Numbered from the stretch's first letter, positions 20,949-34,083 are shown. The stretch is DNA of 64,000 bases from Solilutibacter silvestris (GCF_002895945.1 NZ_NPZB01000001.1:263501-327500), one strand, 5' to 3'. Notes: generated from the letters alone by a model not told the origin. Program-made: numbers and translations.

Positions 20949-22403
20949 TTATTTCCCGCGCAAATCGGCGCTGTCAAGATCGACCTTGTCGAACGGAATC
21001 GTCACCGCATCGGGATGGGCCTTGCGCAAGGCCTCGCCGAACTGGCCGGCATCGCCAACCACCACGATTGCCGAGTGGGCGGGATCGAGATGCGCATGTG
21101 CGTACTGCCGAACCTGCGCCGGCGTCACCGCCTGCACGCGATCGACGTAACGCGCGACTTCCGCCAGGTCGATGCCCTGCACCGCGAGCGCGCCGACGGT
21201 ACCGGCAAGTCCCTGCGTGGTCTGCAGGCTGCGTCCGTAATCACCGACCAGCGTCGCCTTGCGCGCGGCCAGTTCGTCGGCGGGCACCGCTGCGTCACCG
21301 AGTCGCAACGCTTCGCCGCGCATCAGGTCGACCACCTGCGGCGCCGACGGATTCTTGGTCTGCGCACCGGCGCTCCACAGTCCACTGGTGCGACGTGGAT
21401 CGAAACGACTCGATGCACCGTAGGACAGTCCGCGCTTGATGCGGATTTCCTGATTCAACCGCGCCGAATAGGAACCACCGAGTACCGCATTGGCGACTTG
21501 TCCACTGAAATAACCGGGATCGGCACGATCGGGCGCGGGACTGGCCAAGGCGACGCCGGCCTGGCCGGCACCGTGCTGATCGATCACCAGCAACGTCGGG
21601 AGATGCGCGTCGGCTCGTCCCGCCGGTGCCGCCGCCAGCGCTTGCGCCGGTTTCGCCCAACTGGCGAACGCGGCCTGCGCCAACTGCAATGATTGCTGCG
21701 GGGTGATGTCGCCAGCCAACACCAGCACCGCGTTGTCGGGGCGATAGACCTGCGCGTGCAATGCGACGACATCGTCGCGGGTGATGCGCGCCAGCGATGC
21801 CGGCGTGCCCGTGCGCGAATGTCCGTAGGCACCGGCGCCGAACACCAGTCGCGCGCCGGCGAGGCTGGCCATCGACATCGGGCGACTCAACTGCTGGCGC
21901 AGGTCATCGAGCGCCTGTGCGCGGGCGCGATCGAGTTCGTCCTGCGCCAGTGTCGGTTGTTCCACCACGTCGGCGAGCAACGACAACGCCGCCGCCAATT
22001 TCGGCGTGGTCACCGTCATGCCGACGCCGCTGTTGTCCCAGCCGGCACTGCTGCCGAGCGAACCACCGAGTTCATCGGCGGCTTGCGCGAGATCGCTGGC
22101 ATTGCGTCCGCCCGCGCCTTTCGTCAGCAATGTCGCGGTGAGATCGGCAAGTCCGGCCTTGCCTACGGGATCCAGTTCGCCGCCACGGCGCAGCAGCAAT
22201 TCCGCGGTGACCAGCGGCAAGCCCGGACGCGCGACGGTGATCACTTCCATGCCATTCGCCAACACTTGCCGCACTGGCGTCGGAATCGACAATTTCGGCG
22301 CGGAACCGGGCGCCGGCGGCGTCGACGGGAAATCGGCCGCCGTCGCCGAGGCGCAGGCAATCACCAGCGCGCAGGCGAGCGCGGAAATCTTCAACGAAGT
22401 CAT
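20949..22403 (-). CDS. M16 family protein, non-catalytic partner subunit
   Basis: 484 aa secreted protein (signal MTSLKISALACALVIACASA). It has the M16 fold: VRQVLANGMEVITVARPGLP, the inactive region LLLRRGGELDPVGKAGLADL where catalytic members have HxxEH, and the second-half signature NQEIRIKRGLSYGASSRFDP, which holds the R/Y pair binding the peptide C-terminus. Lack of the zinc motif and a four-base overlap with a catalytic M16 gene immediately upstream indicate the second half of a heterodimeric M16B protease, as in two-gene processing-peptidase-like systems. Role: periplasmic peptide or protein degradation, substrate unknown. Confidence 0.88.
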   Translation of the reverse strand: MTSLKISALACALVIACASATAADFPSTPPAPGSAPKLSIPTPVRQVLANGMEVITVARPGLPLVTAELLLRRGGELDPVGKAGLADLTATLLTKGAGGRNASDLAQAADELGGSLGSSAGWDNSGVGMTVTTPKLAAALSLLADVVEQPTLAQDELDRARAQALDDLRQQLSRPMSMASLAGARLVFGAGAYGHSRTGTPASLARITRDDVVALHAQVYRPDNAVLVLAGDITPQQSLQLAQAAFASWAKPAQALAAAPAGRADAHLPTLLVIDQHGAGQAGVALASPAPDRADPGYFSGQVANAVLGGSYSARLNQEIRIKRGLSYGASSRFDPRRTSGLWSAGAQTKNPSAPQVVDLMRGEALRLGDAAVPADELAARKATLVGDYGRSLQTTQGLAGTVGALAVQGIDLAEVARYVDRVQAVTPAQVRQYAHAHLDPAHSAIVVVGDAGQFGEALRKAHPDAVTIPFDKVDLDSADLRGK

Positions 22404-23752
22404 GGCGCGGCTCCCTTCACGGCAGCCTTGGCCGGCTGGTAATCGACGGTGACGCGATGTGCGTCGAGGACGTAACGCTTCAGCACGCGCTGCACATCGG
22501 CGCTTGTGACCGCCTGCAATACGACGAGATCGCTGTTGGCGCGCGCGGCGTCGCCTTCCTGCAACACCGCACTGCCGAGCGCGAAGGCCTTGCCTTCCGC
22601 GGTCTGGCGACGCTCGAGTTGGCTGGTGAGCAATTGCGTCTTGACCTTGTCGAGTTCGGCGGCGGGAATCGGTCCATCGGCGAGCTTGCGCACTTCGTCG
22701 AGGAGCATCTTCTCGGCTTCGCCGGTCTGGTGCCCGCTCGCCATCACCGCCGTCAGCACGAACAGTCCCGGCCCCACGCGCGAATCGACTTGGGCGTCGG
22801 CGCTCTGCGCGACCTGCGTGCGATACACCAGCGACTGGTTGAGGCGCGACGATTCGCCGTGCGACAACAACGCCGCAGCGACTTCCAGCGGCACGATGTC
22901 GGCATCGGCGGCGGGTGGGATCAGCCACGTCATCGCCACCGCCGGTAGCGGCGCGGTTTCGCTGGTCAGCGCGACACGCGTGTCGGCCGTGCGTGCCGGT
23001 TCGACCGCGGTGACTTTCGGGATCGCCGAGGTCGGCCTGGCAATCCCGGTGAAATATTCATCCACCCAGCCATCAAGTTGCTTCTGGTCGAAATCGCCGG
23101 CAACGATCAGCGTCACGTTGTCGGGACGATAGAACGTGTCATGGAACGCAACGACATCGGCAAGCGAGGATGCTTCGAGTTCCTCGATGTTGCCGATGGT
23201 CGGCCGCTTGTACGGATGCACGCGGTAGGACGACGGATCCAGCGCGTTGTAGAGGCGACCATAGGGATTGGCGAGCACGCTCTGGCGATATTCCTCTTCC
23301 ACCACCGCGCGTTCCGACTTGAAATTGGCCTCATCGACCTTGAGGTTGGACAGGCGTTCCGCTTCCGCCCACAACAGGCGTTGCAGGTGATTGGACGGGA
23401 CCATCTCGTAATAATTGGTGATGTCGCTGCCGGTGCTGGCGTTGTTGTAGCCGCCGACATCTTCGGTCATGCGATCCATCTGTTCCGGCTTCATGTTCCT
23501 GGTGCTCTTGAACATGATGTGTTCGAACAGGTGGGCGAACCCCGAGCGCGATTGCGGATCGTCCTTCGAGCCGACGTGGTACCACATCTGCACGCTCACG
23601 GTCGGGCTGGAGTGATCCTCGACCGACAACACCTGCAAGCCGTTGGCCAGGGTGCGCTCGTGATACCGGATCGGCGGAACGGCGAGGGTTTGCGCCGCCA
23701 GTGCCACGGGCAGCAGGCAGGCGAGCATGGTCAATGGAGTTCGCAGGCGCAT
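22400..23752 (-). CDS. M16 family zinc peptidase, catalytic subunit
   Basis: 450 aa secreted metalloprotease. Signal peptide MRLRTPLTMLACLLPVALAA; the inverted zinc motif HLFEH is at residues 74-78, and the distal acidic ligand lies in ERAVVEEEYRQS. The Y/R-type second half has SHGESSRLNQSLVYRTQVA. It is followed with an ATGA overlap by the motif-less partner, so the two are probably made in equal amounts and assemble. The longer reading from 23785 was rejected for lack of a signal peptide at its start. Confidence 0.93.
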   Translation of the reverse strand: MRLRTPLTMLACLLPVALAAQTLAVPPIRYHERTLANGLQVLSVEDHSSPTVSVQMWYHVGSKDDPQSRSGFAHLFEHIMFKSTRNMKPEQMDRMTEDVGGYNNASTGSDITNYYEMVPSNHLQRLLWAEAERLSNLKVDEANFKSERAVVEEEYRQSVLANPYGRLYNALDPSSYRVHPYKRPTIGNIEELEASSLADVVAFHDTFYRPDNVTLIVAGDFDQKQLDGWVDEYFTGIARPTSAIPKVTAVEPARTADTRVALTSETAPLPAVAMTWLIPPAADADIVPLEVAAALLSHGESSRLNQSLVYRTQVAQSADAQVDSRVGPGLFVLTAVMASGHQTGEAEKMLLDEVRKLADGPIPAAELDKVKTQLLTSQLERRQTAEGKAFALGSAVLQEGDAARANSDLVVLQAVTSADVQRVLKRYVLDAHRVTVDYQPAKAAVKGAAP

Positions 23753-23835
23753 CGGAGTCCCGATTGTGGGGGAACAGTCGTCCACCCTAGCCGTGCGGCG
23801 TGAAGGATTCCACTCCCAGAAGTCAGGGCCCGGGG

Positions 23836-24168
23836 TCAGCGCGGCGGCGCGGCCAGTTCCTTCGCATCCAGCACGCCGTCGTGATTGCGGTCGAGCTTGC
23901 GGAACTGTTCGGCCAATTGCCGGCGATACTGCTCACGGGTGATGGTCTTGCCGCGACCGCCGGGCTGCTCGTCCGGCGTCAGGACGCCATCGTGATTGCG
24001 ATCCATGCGATCGAAGGCGTAACACAGCCAGTCCTGATATTCGGACAACTGCACCTTGCCATCATGGTTGGCGTCCATCAGGCGCAGGTAATCACTCACC
24101 CCACGCACCTGCGCCAGCGCGGACAGCGGCAGCAAACACATTGCCGCGATCCACGCCGTGCAGCGCAT
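23836..24168 (-). CDS. Secreted three EF-hand protein
   Basis: 110 aa. Signal peptide MRCTAWIAAMCLLPLSALAQ, then three canonical EF-hand calcium loops: residues 32-43 (DANHDGKVQLSE), 56-67 (DRNHDGVLTPDE) and 93-104 (DRNHDGVLDAKE). All keep the Asp at loop position 1, Asp at 5, Gly at 6 and Glu at 12. It would be a periplasmic or secreted calcium binder. It starts two bases after the desaturase stop, so it is probably cotranscribed with it, and it precedes the M16 pair by 83 bp on the same strand. Function unknown. Confidence 0.85.
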   Translation of the reverse strand: MRCTAWIAAMCLLPLSALAQVRGVSDYLRLMDANHDGKVQLSEYQDWLCYAFDRMDRNHDGVLTPDEQPGGRGKTITREQYRRQLAEQFRKLDRNHDGVLDAKELAAPPR

Positions 24169-24170
24169 CG

Positions 24171-25394
24171 TCACGCAGGCATCGCCGACGATGCCCCGCG
24201 CAATGCATAACCACGCAGTCGCGCCGCGAATACCTGCAGCGAACGACTGCCACTGGCTTCGGCTTCGCTGCACCACGCCTGCAGTCGCGCGAGCGTTTCC
24301 GCGGCGCTCTGGCCGCGCGCTTCCAGCACCGCGGCGAGTTGCGCGCGCTTCTCGATCAAGGTGCGGATGCGCGGGGAATCTGCCACCCATTGCTCCAGCT
24401 GCGCACGTGAATCCGGCGACAACCAGCGACCTTCATCCGCCAACCCGTGACGCAGCTTGCGCGGCAGCAGGCGACTCAGCTTGGTGTCGCGCGCGGCGGC
24501 TTCCTCCTGCAACGCCGGCTTGACCACGTGGCGATGGAAATCGGTCATCGCCTGGAAACGATGCGCCAGCAGCGCCTTCAACGTGTCCATGTCGGGCACG
24601 CGGATGTTGGGGCGGATGTTGAGCGTCGGCGCGACACGCAGCACTTTCGCCAGACGCACCGACTGGAACGTGCGGATCGCCGCCCAGCCGATGTCGAATT
24701 CCCACTTGCGCAGCGCGAACTTGGCCGAACTAGGGAAGGCGTGGTGATTGTTGTGCAGTTCCTCGCCACCGACCCACACGCCCCACGGCGACAGATTGGT
24801 CGCGGTATCGCTGGTGTGGAAATTGCGATAGCCCCACCAGTGGCCGAGGCCGTTGATCACGCCGGCCGCCCATAACGGGATCCACGCCATCTGGATCGCC
24901 CACGCGGCGACGCCCTTGGCGCCGAACAGGAACGCCAGCACGAACAGCAGCACGACGACGCCGCTGGTCGCCCAACGCGTATAGAGATTGCGTTCGATCC
25001 AGTCGTCCGGGCAGCCCTTGCCGTACTGGTCGATCGCGGCGCGATCGGCGCGCGCTTCGCGATAGAGTTCAACACCGTTCCAGAACACCTTGCCGATGCC
25101 CTTGTACATCGGGCTGTGCGGATCTTCCTCGGTCTCGCACTTGGCGTGATGCTTGCGATGGATCGCCGCCCATTCGCGCGCGATCATCGCCGTCGTCAGC
25201 CACGACCAGAAACGGAACACGTGGGCGATGGCGGGATGGAAATCCACGCCGCGGTGCGCCAGCGAACGATGCAGGTAGAGCGTCACCGAAAAGATGGTGA
25301 GCTGGGTGGCGAGCAGGAGGTAGAGGGCGAGGACGCCCCAGCCGGCTCCGGTGAAGCCGCTGGCGATGAAATCGAGCATCGGGGAGGAACACAT
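24171..25394 (-). CDS. Membrane fatty acid (acyl) desaturase, DesA type
   Basis: 407 aa di-iron membrane desaturase that introduces a double bond in acyl chains. The three histidine boxes are HRSLAH (residues 42-47), HRKHH (79-83) and HNNHH (214-218), with four hydrophobic segments arranged between them. About 110 C-terminal residues after the catalytic domain form a hydrophilic helical extension, common in the Lysobacterales version. The start is ambiguous: ATG 25394 (MCSSPM) or ATG 25379 (MLDFIAS); neither has a good ribosome site. It probably adjusts membrane fluidity together with the cfa and plsB products encoded elsewhere in the window. Confidence 0.9.
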   Translation of the reverse strand: MCSSPMLDFIASGFTGAGWGVLALYLLLATQLTIFSVTLYLHRSLAHRGVDFHPAIAHVFRFWSWLTTAMIAREWAAIHRKHHAKCETEEDPHSPMYKGIGKVFWNGVELYREARADRAAIDQYGKGCPDDWIERNLYTRWATSGVVVLLFVLAFLFGAKGVAAWAIQMAWIPLWAAGVINGLGHWWGYRNFHTSDTATNLSPWGVWVGGEELHNNHHAFPSSAKFALRKWEFDIGWAAIRTFQSVRLAKVLRVAPTLNIRPNIRVPDMDTLKALLAHRFQAMTDFHRHVVKPALQEEAAARDTKLSRLLPRKLRHGLADEGRWLSPDSRAQLEQWVADSPRIRTLIEKRAQLAAVLEARGQSAAETLARLQAWCSEAEASGSRSLQVFAARLRGYALRGASSAMPA

Positions 25395-25492
25395 GGGGAA
25401 GAAGAACCGCCATGTTGACGCTTCCGCGCGCCGCCGTCACCTCCATGCGCCAGCGTATTCAGCCTGCATGGCTGCAGCCCATGCCGGACGGT

Positions 25493-26065
25493 TCAGCCTG
25501 CGGGCTTGGCCGACGCCGCCGCAGCCTGCTGACGCTGTTGTTCTGCAGTGATGACCTTGTTGATATCGGCGATCACGTCGCCCATCCCGCCTTCCCCGTA
25601 GCCGACATGGTGCGCGACCACCTTGCCCTGCAGGTCGATGATCCACAGGTTCGGAATGCTCTTCACCCCATAACCATCGGCGATATCGCCATCGCGATCA
25701 CGCGCCAGCGTCATGGTGTAACCGGACATCTGTCGCGTCATCGCGCGGTACTCATCGATCTCGTCTTTCCAGTTGACGGCGATCACTTTCAGGAACTTGT
25801 CGCCCGCCTGCTTCTGCAGGGCTTCCAGTTGCGGCAATTCCTTGCGGCAGGGACCGCACCACGACGCCCAGAAAGTGATGACGACGATCTTGTTGCCGCG
25901 ATAGCTGGCGAGATCGACCACCTGGTCCTTGCGATCCTTGCCCAGCAACGTGGTGGATGGCATATCGCCGATATTCGGCACTGCCACCGGCACGCCCGCG
26001 CGCACCGGCAGCGCAAGACCCGCGGCCAAGCCCAGCCCCAACAGACCGATCCATGCATTGCGCAT
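25493..26065 (-). CDS. Periplasmic thioredoxin-like (TlpA/ResA-type) protein
   Basis: 190 aa. Signal peptide MRNAWIGLLGLGLAAGLALP, then a thioredoxin/AhpC-TSA fold with the redox motif WCGPC in ITFWASWCGPCRKELPQLEA, and the conserved cis-proline region YGVKSIPNLWIID. An Ala/Gln-rich tail ends the protein. It probably reduces disulfides in the periplasm, for example during cytochrome c or metalloenzyme maturation. ATG 26065 was preferred over 26080 because a strong GGGGAGGAAG ribosome site stands just upstream. Divergent from mutM. Confidence 0.9.
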   Translation of the reverse strand: MRNAWIGLLGLGLAAGLALPVRAGVPVAVPNIGDMPSTTLLGKDRKDQVVDLASYRGNKIVVITFWASWCGPCRKELPQLEALQKQAGDKFLKVIAVNWKDEIDEYRAMTRQMSGYTMTLARDRDGDIADGYGVKSIPNLWIIDLQGKVVAHHVGYGEGGMGDVIADINKVITAEQQRQQAAAASAKPAG

Positions 26066-26115
26066 ATGCTTCCTCCCCATGAAGTTCCCGGAGTGTACTG
26101 AATCGGTGGACGGCG

Positions 26116-26943
26116 ATGCCTGAACTCCCCGAGGTCGAAACCACCCGTCGCGGCCTGTTGCCACATGTGGTCGGACGCCGCGTGCGCAAAATGATCCTGC
26201 GTCGCCCCGACCTGCGCCTGCCGATTCCGCCCGAGTTGCCGAAGCTGCTGCGCGATCAACCGATCCTCGACATTTCGCGCCGCGCCAAGTACCTGCTGAT
26301 GGAGACCGGGCGCGGCAGCGCGTTGTGGCATCTCGGCATGTCGGGCAGCTTGCGGGTGCTGCCCGCAGCGACGCCGTTGCGTGCGCACGATCATGTCGAT
26401 GTCGAACTCGACTCCGGGCACGTGTTGCGCTTCAACGATCCGCGCCGTTTCGGACTGCTGCTGTGGCAACCGCTGGGCACGATCCATCCGCTGCTGCAGT
26501 CGCTTGGCCCGGAACCGTTATCCGATGATTTCGATGGCGTGGCTTTCAATGGGGATCATCTGTTCCGCTTGAGCCGTGGCCGCAGCGCGCCGGTGAAAAC
26601 CTTCCTGATGGATCAATCGGTGGTGGTCGGCGTCGGCAACATCTATGCGGCGGAAGCGTTGTTCGCCGCCGGCATCGCACCGACGCGCGAGGCCGGCAAG
26701 GTGTCGCTCGATCGTTATCGCAAGCTCGCCGATGCGGTGCGCGTCATCCTCGCCCATGCCATCGATCGCGGTGGCACCACGTTGCGCGATTTCATCAGTC
26801 CCGATGGCCTGCCCGGCTATTTCGAGCAGGAATTGCTGGTCTATGGTCGCGGTGGCGAACCCTGTCGCGTGTGCGGTCGCCGCTTGCGCGAGGATCGCAT
26901 CGGCCAGCGCGCCAGCGTGTGGTGCTCGCATTGCCAGAGATGA
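26116..26943 (+). CDS. mutM: Formamidopyrimidine-DNA glycosylase (Fpg)
   Basis: 275 aa bifunctional base-excision repair enzyme that removes 8-oxoguanine and formamidopyrimidines and nicks the DNA. The invariant N-terminus [14 protein letters not shown] gives the catalytic Pro2 and Glu3. The conserved lysine lies in RRAKYLLME, the helix-two-turn-helix in [15 protein letters not shown], and the C-terminal zinc finger in CRVCGRRL and CSHC. Length and start are standard, with a GGTGGA ribosome site. Confidence 0.98.
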   Translation: MPELPEVETTRRGLLPHVVGRRVRKMILRRPDLRLPIPPELPKLLRDQPILDISRRAKYLLMETGRGSALWHLGMSGSLRVLPAATPLRAHDHVDVELDSGHVLRFNDPRRFGLLLWQPLGTIHPLLQSLGPEPLSDDFDGVAFNGDHLFRLSRGRSAPVKTFLMDQSVVVGVGNIYAAEALFAAGIAPTREAGKVSLDRYRKLADAVRVILAHAIDRGGTTLRDFISPDGLPGYFEQELLVYGRGGEPCRVCGRRLREDRIGQRASVWCSHCQR

Positions 26944-26970
26944 AACGCGCTCCGTTCATCCCGTCCCGCT

Positions 26971-27585
26971 ATGCTGGACCTCCAACCCGCAAGCCGCGCC
27001 CTGACCGTGCCTGATCCCACCGCCCACGATGGCATCACCCGCTGGCTGGATGAAGCTCGTGGCGGCGATCGCGCGGCGCTCGATCGCGTGCTGCAGACGC
27101 TGTACGCGGAACTGCATGCGATGGCGCAGCGACAACTGCGGCAACCCGCCGACGACGAGACGCTCGATCCCACCGCGCTGGTGCACGAGGCCTACATCAA
27201 GCTGGTCGGGCAGCAGGCCGACTTCGCCGACCGCGCCGGCTTCTTCGCCTACGCCGCCTCGGCCATGCGCAGCGTGGTGGTCGATCACGCCCGCAGCCGG
27301 CTCGCGCTGAAACGCGGCGGCGGCGATGCAGTGCAACGCATCGCCGAACTACCGCAGATTGCCGACGACGGCTTGCGTCTCGACGAAGACCTGCTATCAC
27401 TCGACGCCGCACTGACCCAACTCGCCGCCCTCGACGAACACCTCGCACAGGTGGTGGAACTGCGCTACTTCGCCGGACTCTCGGAAACGCAGATCGCCGA
27501 ACTCACCAAACGTTCCGAACGCAGCGTGCGCCGCGATTGGCAGAAAGCGCGGATGTTCCTGCTGGACATGCTGCAGGGCCGCTGA
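26971..27585 (+). CDS. ECF-type sigma-70 factor of the kinase-linked (ECF43-like) group
   Basis: 204 aa with sigma-2 (ETLDPTALVHEAYIKLVG, then FFAYAASAMRSVVVDHARSR) and sigma-4 (VVELRYFAGLSETQIAELTK) regions. In region 2.2 a threonine (T68, in LDPTALVHEAY) stands where most ECF factors carry an acidic residue; in ECF43 members this Thr is phosphorylated by a Ser/Thr kinase to allow core binding. A kinase gene follows after four bases and no anti-sigma gene is present, matching that design. Start is uncertain: ATG 26971, but TATGCT at 26970-26975 could instead be a -10 with GTG 27007 as the start. Confidence 0.87.
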   Translation: MLDLQPASRALTVPDPTAHDGITRWLDEARGGDRAALDRVLQTLYAELHAMAQRQLRQPADDETLDPTALVHEAYIKLVGQQADFADRAGFFAYAASAMRSVVVDHARSRLALKRGGGDAVQRIAELPQIADDGLRLDEDLLSLDAALTQLAALDEHLAQVVELRYFAGLSETQIAELTKRSERSVRRDWQKARMFLLDMLQGR

Positions 27586-27589
27586 TCGC

Positions 27590-30433
<2,844 letters not shown>

Positions 30434-31040
30434 GCGGGGTCGATCCGCCCTTCGCCGCGCATGATCTTCTTGAACTCGGCGCGGCTCACCGAGACATAAC
30501 GGTCATTGCCGCCGATTTCCACCTGCGGGCCTTCCTGCACGGCGCGACCGGCATCGTCCACGCGCACCGTCATCGTCGCCTTGGAACCGCTGTGGCAGAT
30601 CGTCTTGATCTCCTGCATCTCGTCGGCCCAGGCCAACAACGCCGCGCTGCCTTCGAACAATTCGCCGCGGAAATCGGTGCGCAGCCCGTAGCACAGCACC
30701 GGCACCCGCAATGTGTCGACGACATCACTCAACTGCCAGGCCTGCGCACGCGACAGGAATTGCGCCTCGTCCACCAGCACGCAGTTGAGCTTGCCGTGGG
30801 CATCGATGTCCTCGCGCACATGCTGCAACAGGTCATCGTCGCGCCCGAACGCCACCGCGGCATCGCTGAGGCCGATCCGCGACGACACCACGCCGCGCCC
30901 GGCGCGATCGTCCAGCGCGGGCGTGAGGATCATCACCCGCATGCCGCGCTCGCGATAATTGTGCGCGGACTGCAGCAACGTGGTGGTCTTGCCCGCGTTC
31001 ATCGCGGAATAGTAGAAGTACAACTTGGCCATTGCCGCGA

Positions 31041-31046
31041 ATGATA
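31041..31046 (-). promoter_or_regulatory. Candidate -10 hexamer (TATCAT) 8 nt before tdk
   Basis: On the minus strand TATCAT ends eight bases before the tdk ATG, in a spacer without a ribosome site. It is consistent with a leaderless or near-leaderless tdk mRNA. Confidence 0.35.
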
Positions 31047-31120
31047 CCGATCTGGCGGCGAACGGTTCGACGCGGCCCGCTTCGATGAGACAATGGCCAG
31101 CCATTCTTCGTCCTCCGCCC

Positions 31121-33100
31121 ATGCACGGTCTCAATCCGCCCCAACGCCAGGCCGTCCTCCACAGCGAGGGTCCCTTGCTGGTGCTGGCCGGCGCCGGCAG
31201 CGGCAAGACCCGCGTGATCGTGGAAAAGATCGCCCACCTGGTCGACAGCGGACGCTATCCGGCGCGACGCATCGCCGCCATCACCTTCACCAACAAGTCC
31301 GCGCGCGAAATGCGCGAACGCGTGGCCAAGCGCCTGAAGGGCGATCGTGGCGAAGGCCTGACCATCTGTACCTTCCACGCGCTGGGCCTGCGGATCCTGC
31401 AGATCGAGCACGCGCGCGCCGGATTGAAGCGCGGCTTCTCGGTGTTCGATGCCGACGATGCCGCAGCGCAGGTCAAGGACCTGATGCCCGGGGCGAAAGC
31501 GGACGCGGTGCAGGCGATGCAATCGCTGATCTGGCGCGCCAAGAACGCCGGACTGTCGCCGGAACAGGCGCTGGAATCGGCGCGCAGCACCCGCGAGCGC
31601 GAGGCAGCGGCTCTCTACGCGCGTTACCAGGCACGACTGATCTCGTTCAACGCGGTCGATTTCGACGACCTGATCCGCATCCCGGTGCAATTGCTGGAAA
31701 GCGACGACGATGCGCGGATGGCGTGGCGCGAACGCATCGGCTATCTGCTGGTGGACGAATGCCAGGACAGCAACGATGCGCAATATCGCCTGCTGAAGGC
31801 GATCGCCGGCGATGCGGGACAATTCACCTGCGTGGGCGACGACGACCAGAGCATCTACGCCTGGCGTGGCGCCAATCCCGAGAACCTCGACATGATGGCG
31901 CGCGACTATCCGGCGCTGCAGATCATCAAGCTCGAACAGAACTATCGCTGCAGCAACCGCGTGCTGCGCAGCGCGAACCAGTTGATCGCCAACAATCCGC
32001 ACGCGCATCTGAAGACCCTGTGGAGCGATTCCGCCGACGGCGAGCGCATCCGCGTGTGGGAATGCCGCGATTCCGGCCACGAAGCGGAAAAGGTCGCCGG
32101 CGAGATCCGCTTCGTCGCCCAGAAGCACGGCGCGCCGTGGAGCGACTTCTGCATCCTGTTCCGCGGCAACCACCAGTCGCGCGCGCTGGAAAAGGCGCTG
32201 CAACTGCTGCGCATTCCCTACCACCTGAGCGGTGGCACCGCGTTCCTGGAACGCGCGGAAGTGAAGGACGCACTGGCGTGGCTGCGGGTGCTGGTGAATC
32301 CGGAAGACGACAGCGCCTTCCTGCGCGCGGTGCAATCGCCGAAGCGCGAAGTCGGCGCGACCACGCTGGCGCGCCTCGCCGAACTGGCGCAACACGCCGG
32401 CATGCCGATGGTGCGCGCAGCGGATTCCAACGCCATCCTGCAACAACTGCCGGCGCGGGCCTCGACGGCGCTGCATGGCTTCGTCGAGATCCTGCATCGC
32501 CTGCGCGCGCAAGCGGCATCATCGTCGCCCGCCGACCTGGTGCGCAGCCTCAGCGAACAATCCGGACTGCTCGACATGCTCAAGGCGCAATGCCGCACCG
32601 AGCAGTTGTTCGCGATCCGTCGCGGCAATCTCGATGAACTCGCCGAATGGTTCGAAGGCGCGAAAGGAAACGGGCTGGGCGATCTCGCTGCGCAACTCAC
32701 GCTGATCAGCCGCAATGATCGCGACGACGGCGGCAACCAGGTGCGATTGATGTCGCTGCACGGCGCCAAGGGCCTGGAATTCCGCTACGTCTTCATCGTC
32801 GGCATGGAAGACGGCACCCTGCCGCACGAAGCCAGCATCGACGAGGGCCGACTGGAGGAAGAACGGCGCCTGCTCTACGTCGGCATCACCCGCGCCAAGG
32901 AACAGCTGTGGTTGTCGCATGCACGCGAAGCGACCAAATGGGGCAAGCGCACCACGCTGGCGCCGTCGCGCTTCATCGACGAGTTGCCGGCGACGGAACT
33001 GCAACGCGATGGCGCCGATCCGGCTGCCGACAGCGAACGCAAGCAGGAGCGTGCGCGCAGCGCGATGGCTGACCTGCGGGCGATGCTCAACGGCGGCTGA
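31121..33100 (+). CDS. rep: ATP-dependent DNA helicase Rep (UvrD/Rep superfamily 1)
   Basis: 659 aa 3'-5' helicase that helps replication forks pass obstacles. The N-terminus [20 protein letters not shown] and Walker [12 protein letters not shown] resemble Rep more than UvrD. Other helicase motifs: [11 protein letters not shown] (Ia), [10 protein letters not shown] (II), [14 protein letters not shown] (III), [12 protein letters not shown] (IV), [12 protein letters not shown] (V) and [13 protein letters not shown] (VI). Length is close to the roughly 670 aa of Rep. ATG 31121 is the family start; in-frame readings from 31025 overlap tdk. Confidence 0.94.
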   Translation: MHGLNPPQRQAVLHSEGPLLVLAGAGSGKTRVIVEKIAHLVDSGRYPARRIAAITFTNKSAREMRERVAKRLKGDRGEGLTICTFHALGLRILQIEHARAGLKRGFSVFDADDAAAQVKDLMPGAKADAVQAMQSLIWRAKNAGLSPEQALESARSTREREAAALYARYQARLISFNAVDFDDLIRIPVQLLESDDDARMAWRERIGYLLVDECQDSNDAQYRLLKAIAGDAGQFTCVGDDDQSIYAWRGANPENLDMMARDYPALQIIKLEQNYRCSNRVLRSANQLIANNPHAHLKTLWSDSADGERIRVWECRDSGHEAEKVAGEIRFVAQKHGAPWSDFCILFRGNHQSRALEKALQLLRIPYHLSGGTAFLERAEVKDALAWLRVLVNPEDDSAFLRAVQSPKREVGATTLARLAELAQHAGMPMVRAADSNAILQQLPARASTALHGFVEILHRLRAQAASSSPADLVRSLSEQSGLLDMLKAQCRTEQLFAIRRGNLDELAEWFEGAKGNGLGDLAAQLTLISRNDRDDGGNQVRLMSLHGAKGLEFRYVFIVGMEDGTLPHEASIDEGRLEEERRLLYVGITRAKEQLWLSHAREATKWGKRTTLAPSRFIDELPATELQRDGADPAADSERKQERARSAMADLRAMLNGG

Positions 33101-33171
33101 CGGCACGCGCGCCCCACGCTGCGGTTAGACTCGGGCATTCGTCCGTATCAACGACATCCATTGGGGCAGAG

Positions 33172-34074
33172 ATGACGCGAAGCGGGATCGCACGGCTGGC
33201 CCTGTGTGGCGCATTGCTGCTGTCCGCCTGCAATCGCGCGCCATCGGTTGCAACAAACACCAATGCACCGTGCCTGCAGGCGCAGACGCCGGAAGCCGCA
33301 GTGACGTTGCTGGTCGATGCCTTGCGCAGCGACGCACTCGAAACCATCCCTTGCCGCAGCGTGCCACCGGCGATGCAGGACAAGCTGGAACAGGCGTGGC
33401 GCGAAGATCGTTCGCGCTGGCCGCTTGCGGAGTTGCCGCTGTCGACGAAACTGCCGGTGGTGCTCACCGCACTCAATGGCACCGGCGCGGAAACGAAGCT
33501 GCGACTGGCATTCGATCGCCAGTTCGGCGGACAGACCGCGCAATTGCAAAGCGCCGCACGCGGGCTCGGACTGTTCGCGGTGCGCTACATCCAGAAGGAA
33601 AGCAGTTATCAGCCGGATCAGCGCGCGCACTACGCCAACCTGATCGTCGCGCTCAGCGACTGGAGCAGTCGCGCGCCGCTGGGCGATCGCACGCTCGGGC
33701 ACCAGGCCATCACGCTTCTGGTCGAGGGCGCGAAGACTTCTTCCATCCATGATGACGCCGGGCTGCACGCCGCCGGCATGCGCGGATCATTGCGCGGGCT
33801 CACGCCGCTGTATCGCAATGCAAAGCAAGCGCTGGCCCTGTACGGACTGTCGCTGGACGATGTCCTCTCCAGCGTGCAGGCGCGCCTGAAGGACCAGGAT
33901 GGCGACCACGCCCGCGTCCATGTGCGCTATCTGGTGCATGGCGAGGCGGTGGAGAGCGATATCGCCGTCGAGCGCCGCGATGGCCATTGGTACTTGGCCG
34001 GAATGTTGGCGGATGCAGAGGTGGCGCTGGCCGTGCCCGCGGCCCCGGCCGCCCCACCCGCCCCGCCCCGCTAG
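33172..34074 (+). CDS. Hypothetical lipoprotein
   Basis: 300 aa. The N-terminus MTRSGIARLALCGALLLSAC is a lipoprotein signal with lipobox LSAC at residues 17-20. No family is recognised. The mature part is a mixed helical protein with a C-terminal segment (ARVHVRYLVHGEAVESDIAV, then RRDGHWYLAGMLADAEVAL) resembling a nuclear-transport-factor-like beta sheet, and a Pro/Ala tail. A TAGACT hexamer lies at 33126-33131, about 40 bp upstream. It ends nine bases before plsB, but plsB has its own candidate promoter. Confidence 0.7.
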   Translation: MTRSGIARLALCGALLLSACNRAPSVATNTNAPCLQAQTPEAAVTLLVDALRSDALETIPCRSVPPAMQDKLEQAWREDRSRWPLAELPLSTKLPVVLTALNGTGAETKLRLAFDRQFGGQTAQLQSAARGLGLFAVRYIQKESSYQPDQRAHYANLIVALSDWSSRAPLGDRTLGHQAITLLVEGAKTSSIHDDAGLHAAGMRGSLRGLTPLYRNAKQALALYGLSLDDVLSSVQARLKDQDGDHARVHVRYLVHGEAVESDIAVERRDGHWYLAGMLADAEVALAVPAAPAAPPAPPR

Positions 34075-34077
34075 AAT
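34072..34077 (+). promoter_or_regulatory. Candidate -10 hexamer (TAGAAT) 6 nt before plsB
   Basis: TAGAAT overlaps the stop codon of the lipoprotein gene and ends six bases before the plsB ATG, with no Shine-Dalgarno sequence between. Suggests leaderless initiation of plsB. Confidence 0.4.
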
Positions 34078-34083
34078 GCCCGC

